A stretch of DNA of 41,951 bases. Source: Lysobacterales bacterium (GTDB lineage: Bacteria; Pseudomonadota; Gammaproteobacteria; Xanthomonadales; SZUA-36). The stretch's first letter is position 1, and each line of letters opens with the position of its first letter. The notes under the pieces are model-generated. The model worked only from the letters and a program-made list of their open reading frames with translations, did no database searches and was not told the DNA's origin. The stretch lies in assembly GCA_013042835.1 (NCBI GenBank), contig JABDPJ010000033.1:1-41951 (forward strand), in the 5' to 3' direction. Shown in pieces: positions 18,705 to 27,378 of the stretch. The translations under genes and the position numbers were made by a program.

Positions 18705-20435
18705 TTAGAGCACCCTTCTCAGCAGGGCCCGGCCGATGAAGCGTGCCTTGTTGCTGACCGTGAAACGCTCCAGGTTGGACTTGACGATACCCTTGGTGAA
18801 CCGGGTGCGCTTGGAGTAGTCGATTTTTACATCGACGATGACCGGTTTGTTTTCCGCCGCATGCGCCAGCGCCTGACGGATGCCTTCTTCACAGGCAGCG
18901 TTGTCCGCGATGCTGATGAATTCGCAACCGGTTGCTGTCGCGATCCCCTCAAATTTCACCCCATGCAGCACGGTGCAGGTCTTGCGGTTGTAGGGGATTT
19001 CCTGGGCCTGGGAGATTTGCGACAGTTCGCCGTCGTTGAACACGAAGTAGACGCCGCCTAGAGCGAGAGAAGACGCTGTAAGGGTCTCCATGCAGGTCAT
19101 CAGGAATGCACCGTCACCGATGATCCCCACGACCTGTTTTTCCGGGTTGACCAGCTTGGCGGCGGTTACCGCCGGCGCGGCATATCCCATGCAATTGAAG
19201 TCGGTCGGCGAAATGAACCCGCGCGCCGCGTAGATGGGCATCAACTCGGCGGCCAGAAAAGTGTGATTACCATCGTCGGCAACCACGATCGCGTCGTCGT
19301 TCAGTTGTTGGCGTAATTCAGTAAAGAAACGCGCCGGGTTGACACGATCCTTGCTGTCATGCCTCGACCATTCCTCCAGGTAGGCCGTTTTGTCCTTCTC
19401 GATAGCCGATTTCAGTTCGGCATTATCCGGTTTGGGCGGGCCCAGGCTTTGCAGCATCTCGAAAAGTGCCGCCAGCACTTCTCCTGCATCACCCTCAATG
19501 GTGGCGGCGGCGGGGTAGTTGGCATTGAATACCTTGGCATTGATGTCGACATGGATCAGGTTTTCGGGTGGATTGACGCCATAGCTGGCCGTGGCGATCT
19601 CGCTGAAGCGCGTACCGACCGCCAGCATGCAATCACAATCCCTGAAAGCGTTTTCGGCTGCCGGTACGGCGGCCTGGCCGAAGCTCATGCCCGTGTGCAG
19701 CGGGTGGTTGCCTGGAAACGCGCTCAAGCCCTGCAAGGTCGTTGCCACGGGTGCTTGTAAAAATTCTGCAATCCGGGCGGTTGATATGCTGGCATCGACG
19801 GCGCCCCAGCCTATGAATAAGGCAGGCTTTTTGGCTGCATACAGTAGCTGTGCGGCATGTTTAATTGATTTCCAATCAAGTTCGCGGTCTGCTTCCCCGG
19901 CAACAAAAGGCGGCGTCTCCGCCACTTCGCCAGGGAACAGTTGAATATTGACAGGTACCTCTACGAAAACCGGGCCGGGTTCGTCACGCGTGGCGATCTG
20001 GTAGGCCTCGTAAATTGCAGGGATGATGTCTTCATGCGTCTCGACTTTGTAGGTCTTCTTGGTAATGGGCGCGAGCAGGGCATGCTGGTCGACGTCATGC
20101 AGTTGATAGCTTTTACCGCTCTCGGTATGAATGCCGCCGGAAATAACCAGCATCGGTACCCCATCGAGAAAGGCTTCACCGATGCCGCTGGCCGCGTGTG
20201 TGACGCCGGCAGCGGGTACGATCAACAGCGTGCCAATATCTTTCGAGGTCCGGCTGATTGCATCGGCCATGAATGCCGCGCCGCCCTCGTGGGTAACGAG
20301 AACCGGCTGAATCTGGTCGGAGCGGTTCAATTCATCGTAAGTCTCCGTGTTGTGAACGCCGGGGATTCCGAAGGTGTGTTTTACACCGATCTGCTCGAGG
20401 GCAAAACGTATCAGCCATGCGCCTGTTTTTTTCAT
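18705..20435 (-). CDS. Thiamine pyrophosphate-dependent enzyme (acetolactate synthase-like)
   Basis: VTHEGGAAFMADAISR (catalytic Glu region), central domain, and GDGAFLMTCMETLTASSLALGGVYFVFND ThDP-binding motif. Confidence 0.85.
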   Translation of the reverse strand: MKKTGAWLIRFALEQIGVKHTFGIPGVHNTETYDELNRSDQIQPVLVTHEGGAAFMADAISRTSKDIGTLLIVPAAGVTHAASGIGEAFLDGVPMLVISGGIHTESGKSYQLHDVDQHALLAPITKKTYKVETHEDIIPAIYEAYQIATRDEPGPVFVEVPVNIQLFPGEVAETPPFVAGEADRELDWKSIKHAAQLLYAAKKPALFIGWGAVDASISTARIAEFLQAPVATTLQGLSAFPGNHPLHTGMSFGQAAVPAAENAFRDCDCMLAVGTRFSEIATASYGVNPPENLIHVDINAKVFNANYPAAATIEGDAGEVLAALFEMLQSLGPPKPDNAELKSAIEKDKTAYLEEWSRHDSKDRVNPARFFTELRQQLNDDAIVVADDGNHTFLAAELMPIYAARGFISPTDFNCMGYAAPAVTAAKLVNPEKQVVGIIGDGAFLMTCMETLTASSLALGGVYFVFNDGELSQISQAQEIPYNRKTCTVLHGVKFEGIATATGCEFISIADNAACEEGIRQALAHAAENKPVIVDVKIDYSKRTRFTKGIVKSNLERFTVSNKARFIGRALLRRVL

Positions 20436-20454
20436 GATGATTCTCCGGTGAGGT

Positions 20455-22098
20455 TCACGGGGTTAGTGGCAAGTTGCCGATGGAGCGCGCGGCCATGCGT
20501 GCATTGAGGATGCAATTGGAGATGAAAGTACCTTCCAGCGACTTCAGGCCGCTGATGCCGCCACCGCCAAAACCGGCCGCTTCACCCGCGGCGTACAGGC
20601 CCGGTATCGGCTGGCCATCATTGGACAGAACACGGCTCTCAAGATCGGTCTGAATTCCGCCCATGCTTTTACGGCTGACGATGAACTCACGGAAAGCGAC
20701 CAGCGGCATGGATTTTCTCTCCAGTATTTTTTCGAACTTGCAGGTCCGAGAGCGATCCCCGCGCCAGTTCCGCACCTGGGCCAGGCGCCTTAGCTGGTCA
20801 TCGTTGTGGAGTTCCTTGCCGAGTTCGATTTGCCGGTCATATTGCTCGATGGATTGACGCATGTTGTCAAGATCCACCACGCCGCTGCCCCTGGTCTGGC
20901 TGCCGGCGTTCAAGCGGTTCATGTTTTCCACCAGTTCCCCGAGGCTGTCGCCTGTGACGACGTCTTCGCATTCGGCGACCAGGTATTCGAGGAGTTTGCG
21001 ATTGCCGAGGAAAATATCCCGCGCCAGTTGCAGGATTCGGCGGTCCCGGAACGCGGTATTGCTCTCGGCGCCGGAGACGGCGATCTCCTTGAGCGCGATC
21101 TTCCAATTCATGACCTGCCAGCTATAGCCGTGCGGGTCCTGCGCGATGCGTTTGCATATCAGGTGGGTGTCAAAACCGGTTACCAGGGGAACAGGGCCAA
21201 ACCGTTGTCCGGTTGCATCCAGCCACAGGGCCGATTTCGGCGGTATCAGGCTCAGGCCTTCCAGTGGTACGCGCGGTTTGGGATGGTGAATACCCGCAGC
21301 ATAGTTCCACATCTGGTGCAGGTTGCTGACCTTGCCGTCTATGCGCTCCACCGCGTCGTGCATGGTTCCGTCCGCGAATTCATGCGCGCCATTGAGGATA
21401 TGTTGAGGTGGCTTGCCCCAGGATTTATCCCACTCCCTTTTGACACGCTCGATATCACCATTGATGCCTCCGCTGGCGACCAGTACGGTGGCTGCATTGA
21501 TCTCGAAAGCCTCGCCGGTTTTTTCATGCCGGCACTGCAATCCACAAACGGTCTGATTGTTCGTAAGGAATGATTTTACATTAGAATCAAATAAATAAAG
21601 AATATTTGCAGAATTTACATGACTTTTAAGCTCGTTGATCAGGGTATGCATGAGGTGTTGCCCGGTACCCCAGACTATGTGGTACCGGGGTAGCGAATTA
21701 CCATCGCCGAACTCACCGCGCTCGACCCAGTGAGGAATTGGAAAAAACCTGATTCCCTTTGCTTTGAGCCATTGGTAGATATCCTCGACGCTGCGATTGA
21801 CATAGAGTTCGGCCCACTTTTTCGGCCAGTGATCACGTGATGAAAAGCGTGCGAAGGAGTACCAGTCCCGCAGGGCGGTTTCCGGCGTGTCATGGATACC
21901 ATTGAGGCGTTGAATGGGGGTGTTTATCAGCGTCATGCCGCCGAGTGAGTTCGTCGCCAGGCCGCCAAATTTCTGTTCTGAGTCCCGGTCGATCATGACG
22001 ATTTTCAGGTCCTGCTCCAGCAGTTCGAGTGCGGCCGTGATACCTGCCAGCCCACCACCGATAATTGCTACGTCGAATTGAGTATTTTCGTGCGCCAC
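20455..22098 (-). CDS. FAD-binding dehydrogenase (fumarate reductase/KstD-like flavoprotein)
   Basis: DVAIIGGGLAGITAALELLEQDLKIVMIDRD dinucleotide-binding motif; C-terminal LYAAGEAAGFGGGGISGLKSLEGTFISNCILNAR. Confidence 0.85.
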   Translation of the reverse strand: MAHENTQFDVAIIGGGLAGITAALELLEQDLKIVMIDRDSEQKFGGLATNSLGGMTLINTPIQRLNGIHDTPETALRDWYSFARFSSRDHWPKKWAELYVNRSVEDIYQWLKAKGIRFFPIPHWVERGEFGDGNSLPRYHIVWGTGQHLMHTLINELKSHVNSANILYLFDSNVKSFLTNNQTVCGLQCRHEKTGEAFEINAATVLVASGGINGDIERVKREWDKSWGKPPQHILNGAHEFADGTMHDAVERIDGKVSNLHQMWNYAAGIHHPKPRVPLEGLSLIPPKSALWLDATGQRFGPVPLVTGFDTHLICKRIAQDPHGYSWQVMNWKIALKEIAVSGAESNTAFRDRRILQLARDIFLGNRKLLEYLVAECEDVVTGDSLGELVENMNRLNAGSQTRGSGVVDLDNMRQSIEQYDRQIELGKELHNDDQLRRLAQVRNWRGDRSRTCKFEKILERKSMPLVAFREFIVSRKSMGGIQTDLESRVLSNDGQPIPGLYAAGEAAGFGGGGISGLKSLEGTFISNCILNARMAARSIGNLPLTP

Positions 22099-22175
22099 TG
22101 GTATCCTCTAAGGCCGGAATTCGTCATAATATAGCGCGTTATATCACATAATTTTCTACACAGGGACAGTATCTG

Positions 22176-23954
22176 ATGAGTGACTACAGTTTCCCCTATA
22201 AAGACGCCGCCTTTTTGATCAACGATGTACTCGACTTTGACCGGATTTGCTCTGACGCAGGATTGGAAGAAGTTAATGGCGAGTTGGCTGCCGCGATATT
22301 GGAAGAGGCGGCCCGTTTCGGCAGTGAAGTTCTGGCGCCGCTAAACACCGTCGGTGACCAACAGGGCGCGACCCTGGAAGAAGACGGCGTCCATGAAAGC
22401 CCCGGATTTGCCGACGCCTATCGTCAGTATATTGATACCGGCTGGCCGTCGCTTGCCGCTGAAGAGGAATTCGGCGGGCAGGCCATGCCCCGCATGGTGG
22501 CTGCTGCGGCGACGGAAATCTGGTATTCGGCCTGCGCCTCATTTTCGCTTTGTCCGCTTTTAACCACCGGTGCGGTGGAAGCGATTGCTCTGCATGGCTC
22601 GGATGAGCTCAAGGAAAAGTATTTACCCAACCTGGTAAGCGGTGAATGGACCGGCTCGATGTGCCTGACCGAACCGGCCGCCGGTTCAGATCTTGCGGCC
22701 GTAGCGACCAGGGCTGTGCAGGAGGGCGATCACTACCTGCTCACAGGCCAGAAGATCTATATCACCTGGGGCGACCACCAGATGACGGACAACGTCATTC
22801 ATCTCGTCCTCGCCCGCCTCCCTGACGCGCCTGCGGGCGTCAAGGGTATTTCGCTCTTCCTGGTACCCAAGTTCCTGCTGGATGAAAACGGGCAACCCGG
22901 TGAACGCAATGACGTGTATTGCGTTGGCCTCGAGCACAAAATGGGCATTCATGCCAGCCCGACCTGTACCCTGAATTTTGGCGATAGTGGCGGAGCCGTA
23001 GCTTACCTCGTGGGCCAACCCAACAATGGCCTGGCGGCCATGTTCACGATGATGAATGAAGCCCGCCAGGGCGTGGGAATACAGGGCCTCGGGGTTTCCG
23101 AGCGCTCCTATCAGCAAGCCGTGCCCTATGCCAAAGAACGCTTGCAGGGAACCCGAAGAGACGGTTCACGCTACCCGATTATCGATTTCCCGGATGTACG
23201 GCGCATGCTCATGCTGATGAAGGCCGGAACCGAAGCCATGCGCGGCCTGGCTTATTTTGCCGCCGCCGAGACCGATCTCGAGAAATTTGCCAAAAAGCCG
23301 GAGCAGGCGCGCAATCACACAGCGCGGATCGGCCTTTACACACCTATCGTCAAGGGTTGGCTGACCGAGTTGGCGCAGGAGTTGACCTATCTCGGCACGC
23401 AGATCCACGGGGGAATGGGTTATGTCGAAGAAACGGGCAGCGCCCAGCATTACCGGGATGCCCGTATCATGACCATTTACGAAGGCACGACGGGAATCCA
23501 GGCCATCGACCTGGCCGGGCGCAAAACACTGGGTGACCAGGGCAAGGCTGTGCAGGACTGGCTCGATGAGATAGATGCGACTGCCGCTGAACTGGCTGCG
23601 GTAGAGGGCTATGCAGGCATGGCTGACGCTTTGCAAAAGGCAGTCGAGGCAGGTGCTGCGGCGCGCGCGTGGATACTTGAAAATGGCTCGGCTGACCGCA
23701 ACAGCGCCGGTGCCGCCAGCGTGAATTACATGATGCTGATGGGTTACCTTAGCGGTGGTTGGGTGATGGGTAAATCCGCGCTCAAAGCCATCGAGTTGCT
23801 GGCAACCGGCGCCGGCGACAAAGGGTTTCTGCAAACCAAGCTGGTGACGGTGCGTTTCTACTTTGAGCATCTGCTGCCGCGCACTGGCAGCTTACTGGCG
23901 GCAATCCTGGCCGGCCCTGAAAGCATGATGGCGCTGGATCCGGAGCAGTTCTGA
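22176..23954 (+). CDS. Acyl-CoA dehydrogenase with C-terminal extension (DmdC-like/FadE-like architecture)
   Basis: MCLTEPAAGSDLAAV, GIQGLGVSERSYQQAVPYAKERLQG, QIHGGMGYVEETGSAQHYRDARIMTIYEGTTGIQAIDL. Confidence 0.9.
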   Translation: MSDYSFPYKDAAFLINDVLDFDRICSDAGLEEVNGELAAAILEEAARFGSEVLAPLNTVGDQQGATLEEDGVHESPGFADAYRQYIDTGWPSLAAEEEFGGQAMPRMVAAAATEIWYSACASFSLCPLLTTGAVEAIALHGSDELKEKYLPNLVSGEWTGSMCLTEPAAGSDLAAVATRAVQEGDHYLLTGQKIYITWGDHQMTDNVIHLVLARLPDAPAGVKGISLFLVPKFLLDENGQPGERNDVYCVGLEHKMGIHASPTCTLNFGDSGGAVAYLVGQPNNGLAAMFTMMNEARQGVGIQGLGVSERSYQQAVPYAKERLQGTRRDGSRYPIIDFPDVRRMLMLMKAGTEAMRGLAYFAAAETDLEKFAKKPEQARNHTARIGLYTPIVKGWLTELAQELTYLGTQIHGGMGYVEETGSAQHYRDARIMTIYEGTTGIQAIDLAGRKTLGDQGKAVQDWLDEIDATAAELAAVEGYAGMADALQKAVEAGAAARAWILENGSADRNSAGAASVNYMMLMGYLSGGWVMGKSALKAIELLATGAGDKGFLQTKLVTVRFYFEHLLPRTGSLLAAILAGPESMMALDPEQF

Positions 23955-24006
23955 TTAGTGGTGTCCAACTATCGGCGTGTATGACCCGTTCTGCCCGGGT
24001 AGCGTG

Positions 24007-24648
24007 ATGCGGACAGAGGAGTGGCTTTCCCGCTGGGAGAGTGGCCAGACCGGCTGGCACCAGCAAGGCGGCAGTTCGGCGTTGCGCAAGTTCTGGCCGG
24101 GTGTCGCAGCGGGCAGCCGTGTACTCGTGCCGTTGTGTGGAAAATCCGCCGACCTGTTGTGGTTGGCCGATCAGGGTTGTGACGTTACCGGCGTCGAGCT
24201 TTCAGAAATTGCCGCGCGTTCCTTCTTTGACGAGGCGCGTATCCCTTATGCTGAAAGCCGGTCAGCGGGATTCGGGTTTTTCCGAGCTCAAGGTCACAGC
24301 ATCACCATAGGCTGCGGGGATTATTTCGATTTTGAGGATCAACCCTTCGACGCGCTTTATGACCGTGCCGCGCTGGTCGCATTACCGCCGGACTTACGGC
24401 CCGCTTATGTTCAGCACACCAGGGACCTGTTGAAACCGGGCGCGGTGCAATTGTTGCTTACGCTTGAATATGACCAGTCCAGGGCCGGCGGCCCGCCATT
24501 CTCTGTCATGCCGGACGAAATCGAGGGCTACTGGCGGGGGTTGCGCCGTATCGCTGCTCGAAATGACACCGACAGTATTCCGCCAAAGTTCCGACAGGCG
24601 GGCGTTGACAGGATTACCGAGGCAGTCTGGTTGAATTCTGCCGCCTGA
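24007..24648 (+). CDS. tpm: Thiopurine S-methyltransferase family protein
   Basis: MRTEEWLSRWESGQTGWHQQGGSSALRKFWPG, RVLVPLCGKSADLLWLADQGCDVTGVELSE, FDALYDRAALVALPPDLR. Confidence 0.9.
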   Translation: MRTEEWLSRWESGQTGWHQQGGSSALRKFWPGVAAGSRVLVPLCGKSADLLWLADQGCDVTGVELSEIAARSFFDEARIPYAESRSAGFGFFRAQGHSITIGCGDYFDFEDQPFDALYDRAALVALPPDLRPAYVQHTRDLLKPGAVQLLLTLEYDQSRAGGPPFSVMPDEIEGYWRGLRRIAARNDTDSIPPKFRQAGVDRITEAVWLNSAA

Positions 24649-24715
24649 GGCACGCTTTGAGGCGTTCAGACAGCGTTTATCAGCAGCCGGCCTCGAAGCA
24701 TTCCTTTAATTATTT

Positions 24716-24748
24716 CAAAAAAAGGCGCCGCACCGGGAGGTACGGCGC
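24716..24748 (-). terminator. Minus-strand intrinsic terminator
   Basis: On the minus strand, GCGCCGtACC-TCCC-GGTgCGGCGC hairpin then C and TTTTTTT (plus-strand A7 at 24717-24723). Confidence 0.7.
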
Positions 24749-24898
24749 TTGTCTGTAGCCAGCAATTCGGTGGTTACCGCTTGCCGGCTCCAATGAGATC
24801 GAATGTCACGAACTTGGGGGATTGTCCGCGCGAATCTCTAAGGATAATGTTAACTCCGCCCCGGCATCCCGGGGTTCGTGGCAAAAATCAGAGTTAAC
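24716..24898 (-). ncRNA. Candidate structured small RNA / intergenic element
   Basis: GTTAACTC/GAGTTAAC stem (24849-24856/24891-24898) enclosing CCCCGG-GATG-CCGGGG hairpin (24859-24874), then a minus-strand terminator; lies in a ~370-bp gap without a convincing CDS. Confidence 0.4.
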
Positions 24899-25017
24899 GA
24901 CGAATAGATAACACACTCCGCCTTAAGCCAACCTTAAAAACCATTTAAGGTCCAGCTAATGTAGGCTCTAAACAGCCGGGCCTGGCCTGCCGCTGGGCCG
25001 CTGATGACAGCCACTAT

Positions 25018-25800
25018 TCAGCCGTTGCGGGCTCGTTTTTTCAACAGGTCGACGCGCTGTGGATTGATAAAATGTGCCCCGTCGGCCTGCATATTGCGCT
25101 CAAAGAGTTGCTTGACCTGTTGGTGAAGGTTAGCGTCGAGTACGTATTCACTGTGGGTGGCATTGATGATCCTGTGCTCGAATTCGGCAAAGTTGCGGTA
25201 GTATCCCGGCGTATTGAAAAAAACCTCTTCGACCAGGCTGAACCTGCCGTCATCAACTGACTTTTTGACCGCCCTGAACGCTGCTTCTCGGACCGTTTGT
25301 TCATCGTTGAACAGGCGCAGAACATCATTGAATTCACCGGCGAAAACCGGCTCTGAAATATAGGCGAGGCCACCCGGCCTGAGAACACGCCAGATTTCAC
25401 CCAATGATGCCTGCATGAATTTTTCGGGAACATGGTGCAGCGATTTGAACATCATGACGATGTCAACGGATTCGTCATCCAGCGGAATCTCCTGCGCGCC
25501 CGACAGGATGAAACTCACGTTGGGCAAATCCGTCAACTGCAGGTTTGCCTGGTGTGCAACGGTGTCAACTTCGGTGGCGGTGATCTGCCGGTTGATCCCG
25601 GTGGTTGCGATGTCACGGGTTTTCTCGGCGCGCCCGCAGCCCAATTCCAGTATGTGTTTGTTATCCAGCGATAACAAACGGTTATAAACCTCAGATTCAT
25701 GACAGGTAATGTCATAAGAATCAGACATAAGCATCATATGTTTCATACCGTGGACGAACTTTTTCAGTACTGCTTTAAACGTGTGCGGCGACCATGACAC
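25018..25800 (-). CDS. SAM-dependent methyltransferase (Methyltransf_11-like)
   Basis: HILELGCGRAEKTRDIA motif I; VDIVMMFKSLHHVPEKFMQASLGEIWRVLRPGGLAYISEP. Confidence 0.85.
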   Translation of the reverse strand: MSWSPHTFKAVLKKFVHGMKHMMLMSDSYDITCHESEVYNRLLSLDNKHILELGCGRAEKTRDIATTGINRQITATEVDTVAHQANLQLTDLPNVSFILSGAQEIPLDDESVDIVMMFKSLHHVPEKFMQASLGEIWRVLRPGGLAYISEPVFAGEFNDVLRLFNDEQTVREAAFRAVKKSVDDGRFSLVEEVFFNTPGYYRNFAEFEHRIINATHSEYVLDANLHQQVKQLFERNMQADGAHFINPQRVDLLKKRARNG

Positions 25801-26527
25801 GCTTGTGATAACGCAGTTGCTCGTAGGCGTTTTCAGGCGGCTCGAGTACGTGAGCGCGTGAAAAACCGACTTTCTCCAGCAGCCACATCAAAGCTTCGAG
25901 GCTGGGGACCAGGCAGATACCGGTGACGCTGGCCTCGGGTCCGTGGGTATCCTCCATTTCGTCGATAACGCCAAAGCTGCCCTTGAGCGGTCGCACATAT
26001 TGATAACTGCCATAATCGACGAACCCGGACATGCCGGGAACGATCTGGGTTTCGATGATGCACAGGTCGCTGCAAAGTTCACGACAAACGCGCAGGGCGC
26101 CAACAGGGTTCTCGAGGTGATAGAGCAACCCCAGCATCAGAACCACGTCGAACTGCCCCAGGTTTTCCCGGCTTTGCTCGTGAATGTCGCCCACCTGGAA
26201 TGATAAATGCTCCATATCGAATATGTCGGCGATCAACGTGCTGTCTTCCACGTGTGACTGGCGCGCATCGATGCCCAAAACCGGTGCAAATCCGGCCCTC
26301 GCCATGTTAATGGCGAACCAACCCTGGTGGGATGCCAGGTCCAGTGCCGAGAGGCTACGCTTGTCCTCTGCCAGGTATTTGTCCAGGTAGGATTCAAGCA
26401 TTTGCCAACGGGTGTTGTGAATCAGGTGAATTTCATCATCATGATAGGTAGCCGTAGAACTGCCATCCGGCAAATCATAGGCATAAAACCACTCCCGCGA
26501 ATGTGCCTGTTCAATCAATGTGGACAT
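25775..26527 (-). CDS. SAM-dependent methyltransferase, CmoB/DUF1698-like
   Basis: ALDLASHQGWFAINMARAGFAPVLGIDARQSHVEDS; FDVVLMLGLLYHLENPVGALRVCRELCSDLCIIETQI; CLVPSLEALMWLLEKVGF. Confidence 0.8.
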   Translation of the reverse strand: MSTLIEQAHSREWFYAYDLPDGSSTATYHDDEIHLIHNTRWQMLESYLDKYLAEDKRSLSALDLASHQGWFAINMARAGFAPVLGIDARQSHVEDSTLIADIFDMEHLSFQVGDIHEQSRENLGQFDVVLMLGLLYHLENPVGALRVCRELCSDLCIIETQIVPGMSGFVDYGSYQYVRPLKGSFGVIDEMEDTHGPEASVTGICLVPSLEALMWLLEKVGFSRAHVLEPPENAYEQLRYHKRVMVAAHV

Positions 26528-26712
26528 CGGTAACTCCGAAATGAAATGAGCGGGTGAATTATGCCAGCAGGCAAGTCGCAGAACCAGCGTGGAAGAGCCA
26601 ATCGCTTGCTAAGCTGCTAAGTTGTGTTGTAGCTTTGGAGTGGCGCAAGGGTAAACGTGCGCGACCATCGAGGCAATATCAACTCACCGGCTGACATAAT
26701 ATTGAGGGAAAC

Positions 26713-27330
26713 ATGAAACTATTCCATACGCCCGGCACTCGTTCACTGGCGCCGATCATCGTCGCGGAATGGCTCGATATCAAGCTTGATTTACGCAAAG
26801 TCGATTTGCAAAACCTGGACAGTTATTTCTTGAGCCTCAGCCCGCTGGGCCAGGTTCCCGTGCTGGAGATGAACAGCGGTGAATGCAAAACCCAGGTAGA
26901 TGCCATTTTGCAGTACTTTTGCGCACTTAACCCGGAAGGTAAGCTCGTCGGCAAGGACATTTTCGACTGGTTTGAAATAGACCGTTGGATCGCGTTCCTG
27001 ACCGGTGATTTCAGTCCGGCATTCGTGGTCTGGTTCAACCCCGGGCGCTATACGACGCAAGATGACGAGGAATCCATCAATGCGGTCAGAGCCGCGGCGG
27101 AAAATCGCATACATCGCGTAGCACAAGTACTGGAGGAGCAGGTGGGAACAACGAAGCATATTGTGCTGGGCAGGCGCACACTGGTCGATGCCTATGGCTT
27201 TGCAGTTGTCCGTTGGCTGGAATTGCTGGACGGTGGTTATGATCAGTACCCGAATTTAAAGCAGTTCATGGACCGAATGAACGATGACTACCACGTACAG
27301 AAGGCCCTGGTCAGGGAAACCAGCGGTTAG
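26713..27330 (+). CDS. Glutathione S-transferase family protein
   Basis: MKLFHTPGTRSLAPIIVAEWLDIKLDLRKVDL...PLGQVPVLEM N-terminal thioredoxin-fold GST signature. Confidence 0.85.
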   Translation: MKLFHTPGTRSLAPIIVAEWLDIKLDLRKVDLQNLDSYFLSLSPLGQVPVLEMNSGECKTQVDAILQYFCALNPEGKLVGKDIFDWFEIDRWIAFLTGDFSPAFVVWFNPGRYTTQDDEESINAVRAAAENRIHRVAQVLEEQVGTTKHIVLGRRTLVDAYGFAVVRWLELLDGGYDQYPNLKQFMDRMNDDYHVQKALVRETSG

Positions 27331-27378
27331 TTGGGTTGCAAGGGCAGGTGGGCTTCCCTGTCTGTCCCAGGATGAAAA

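Noticed and set aside
20806-21573. 255-aa plus-strand ORF opposite the flavoprotein gene
   Set aside because: Shadow of 20455-22098; composition typical of an antisense frame.
25000-25017. CTGATGA resembling a hammerhead ribozyme core
   Set aside because: No accompanying GAAA core segment with flanking stems found nearby; chance match.
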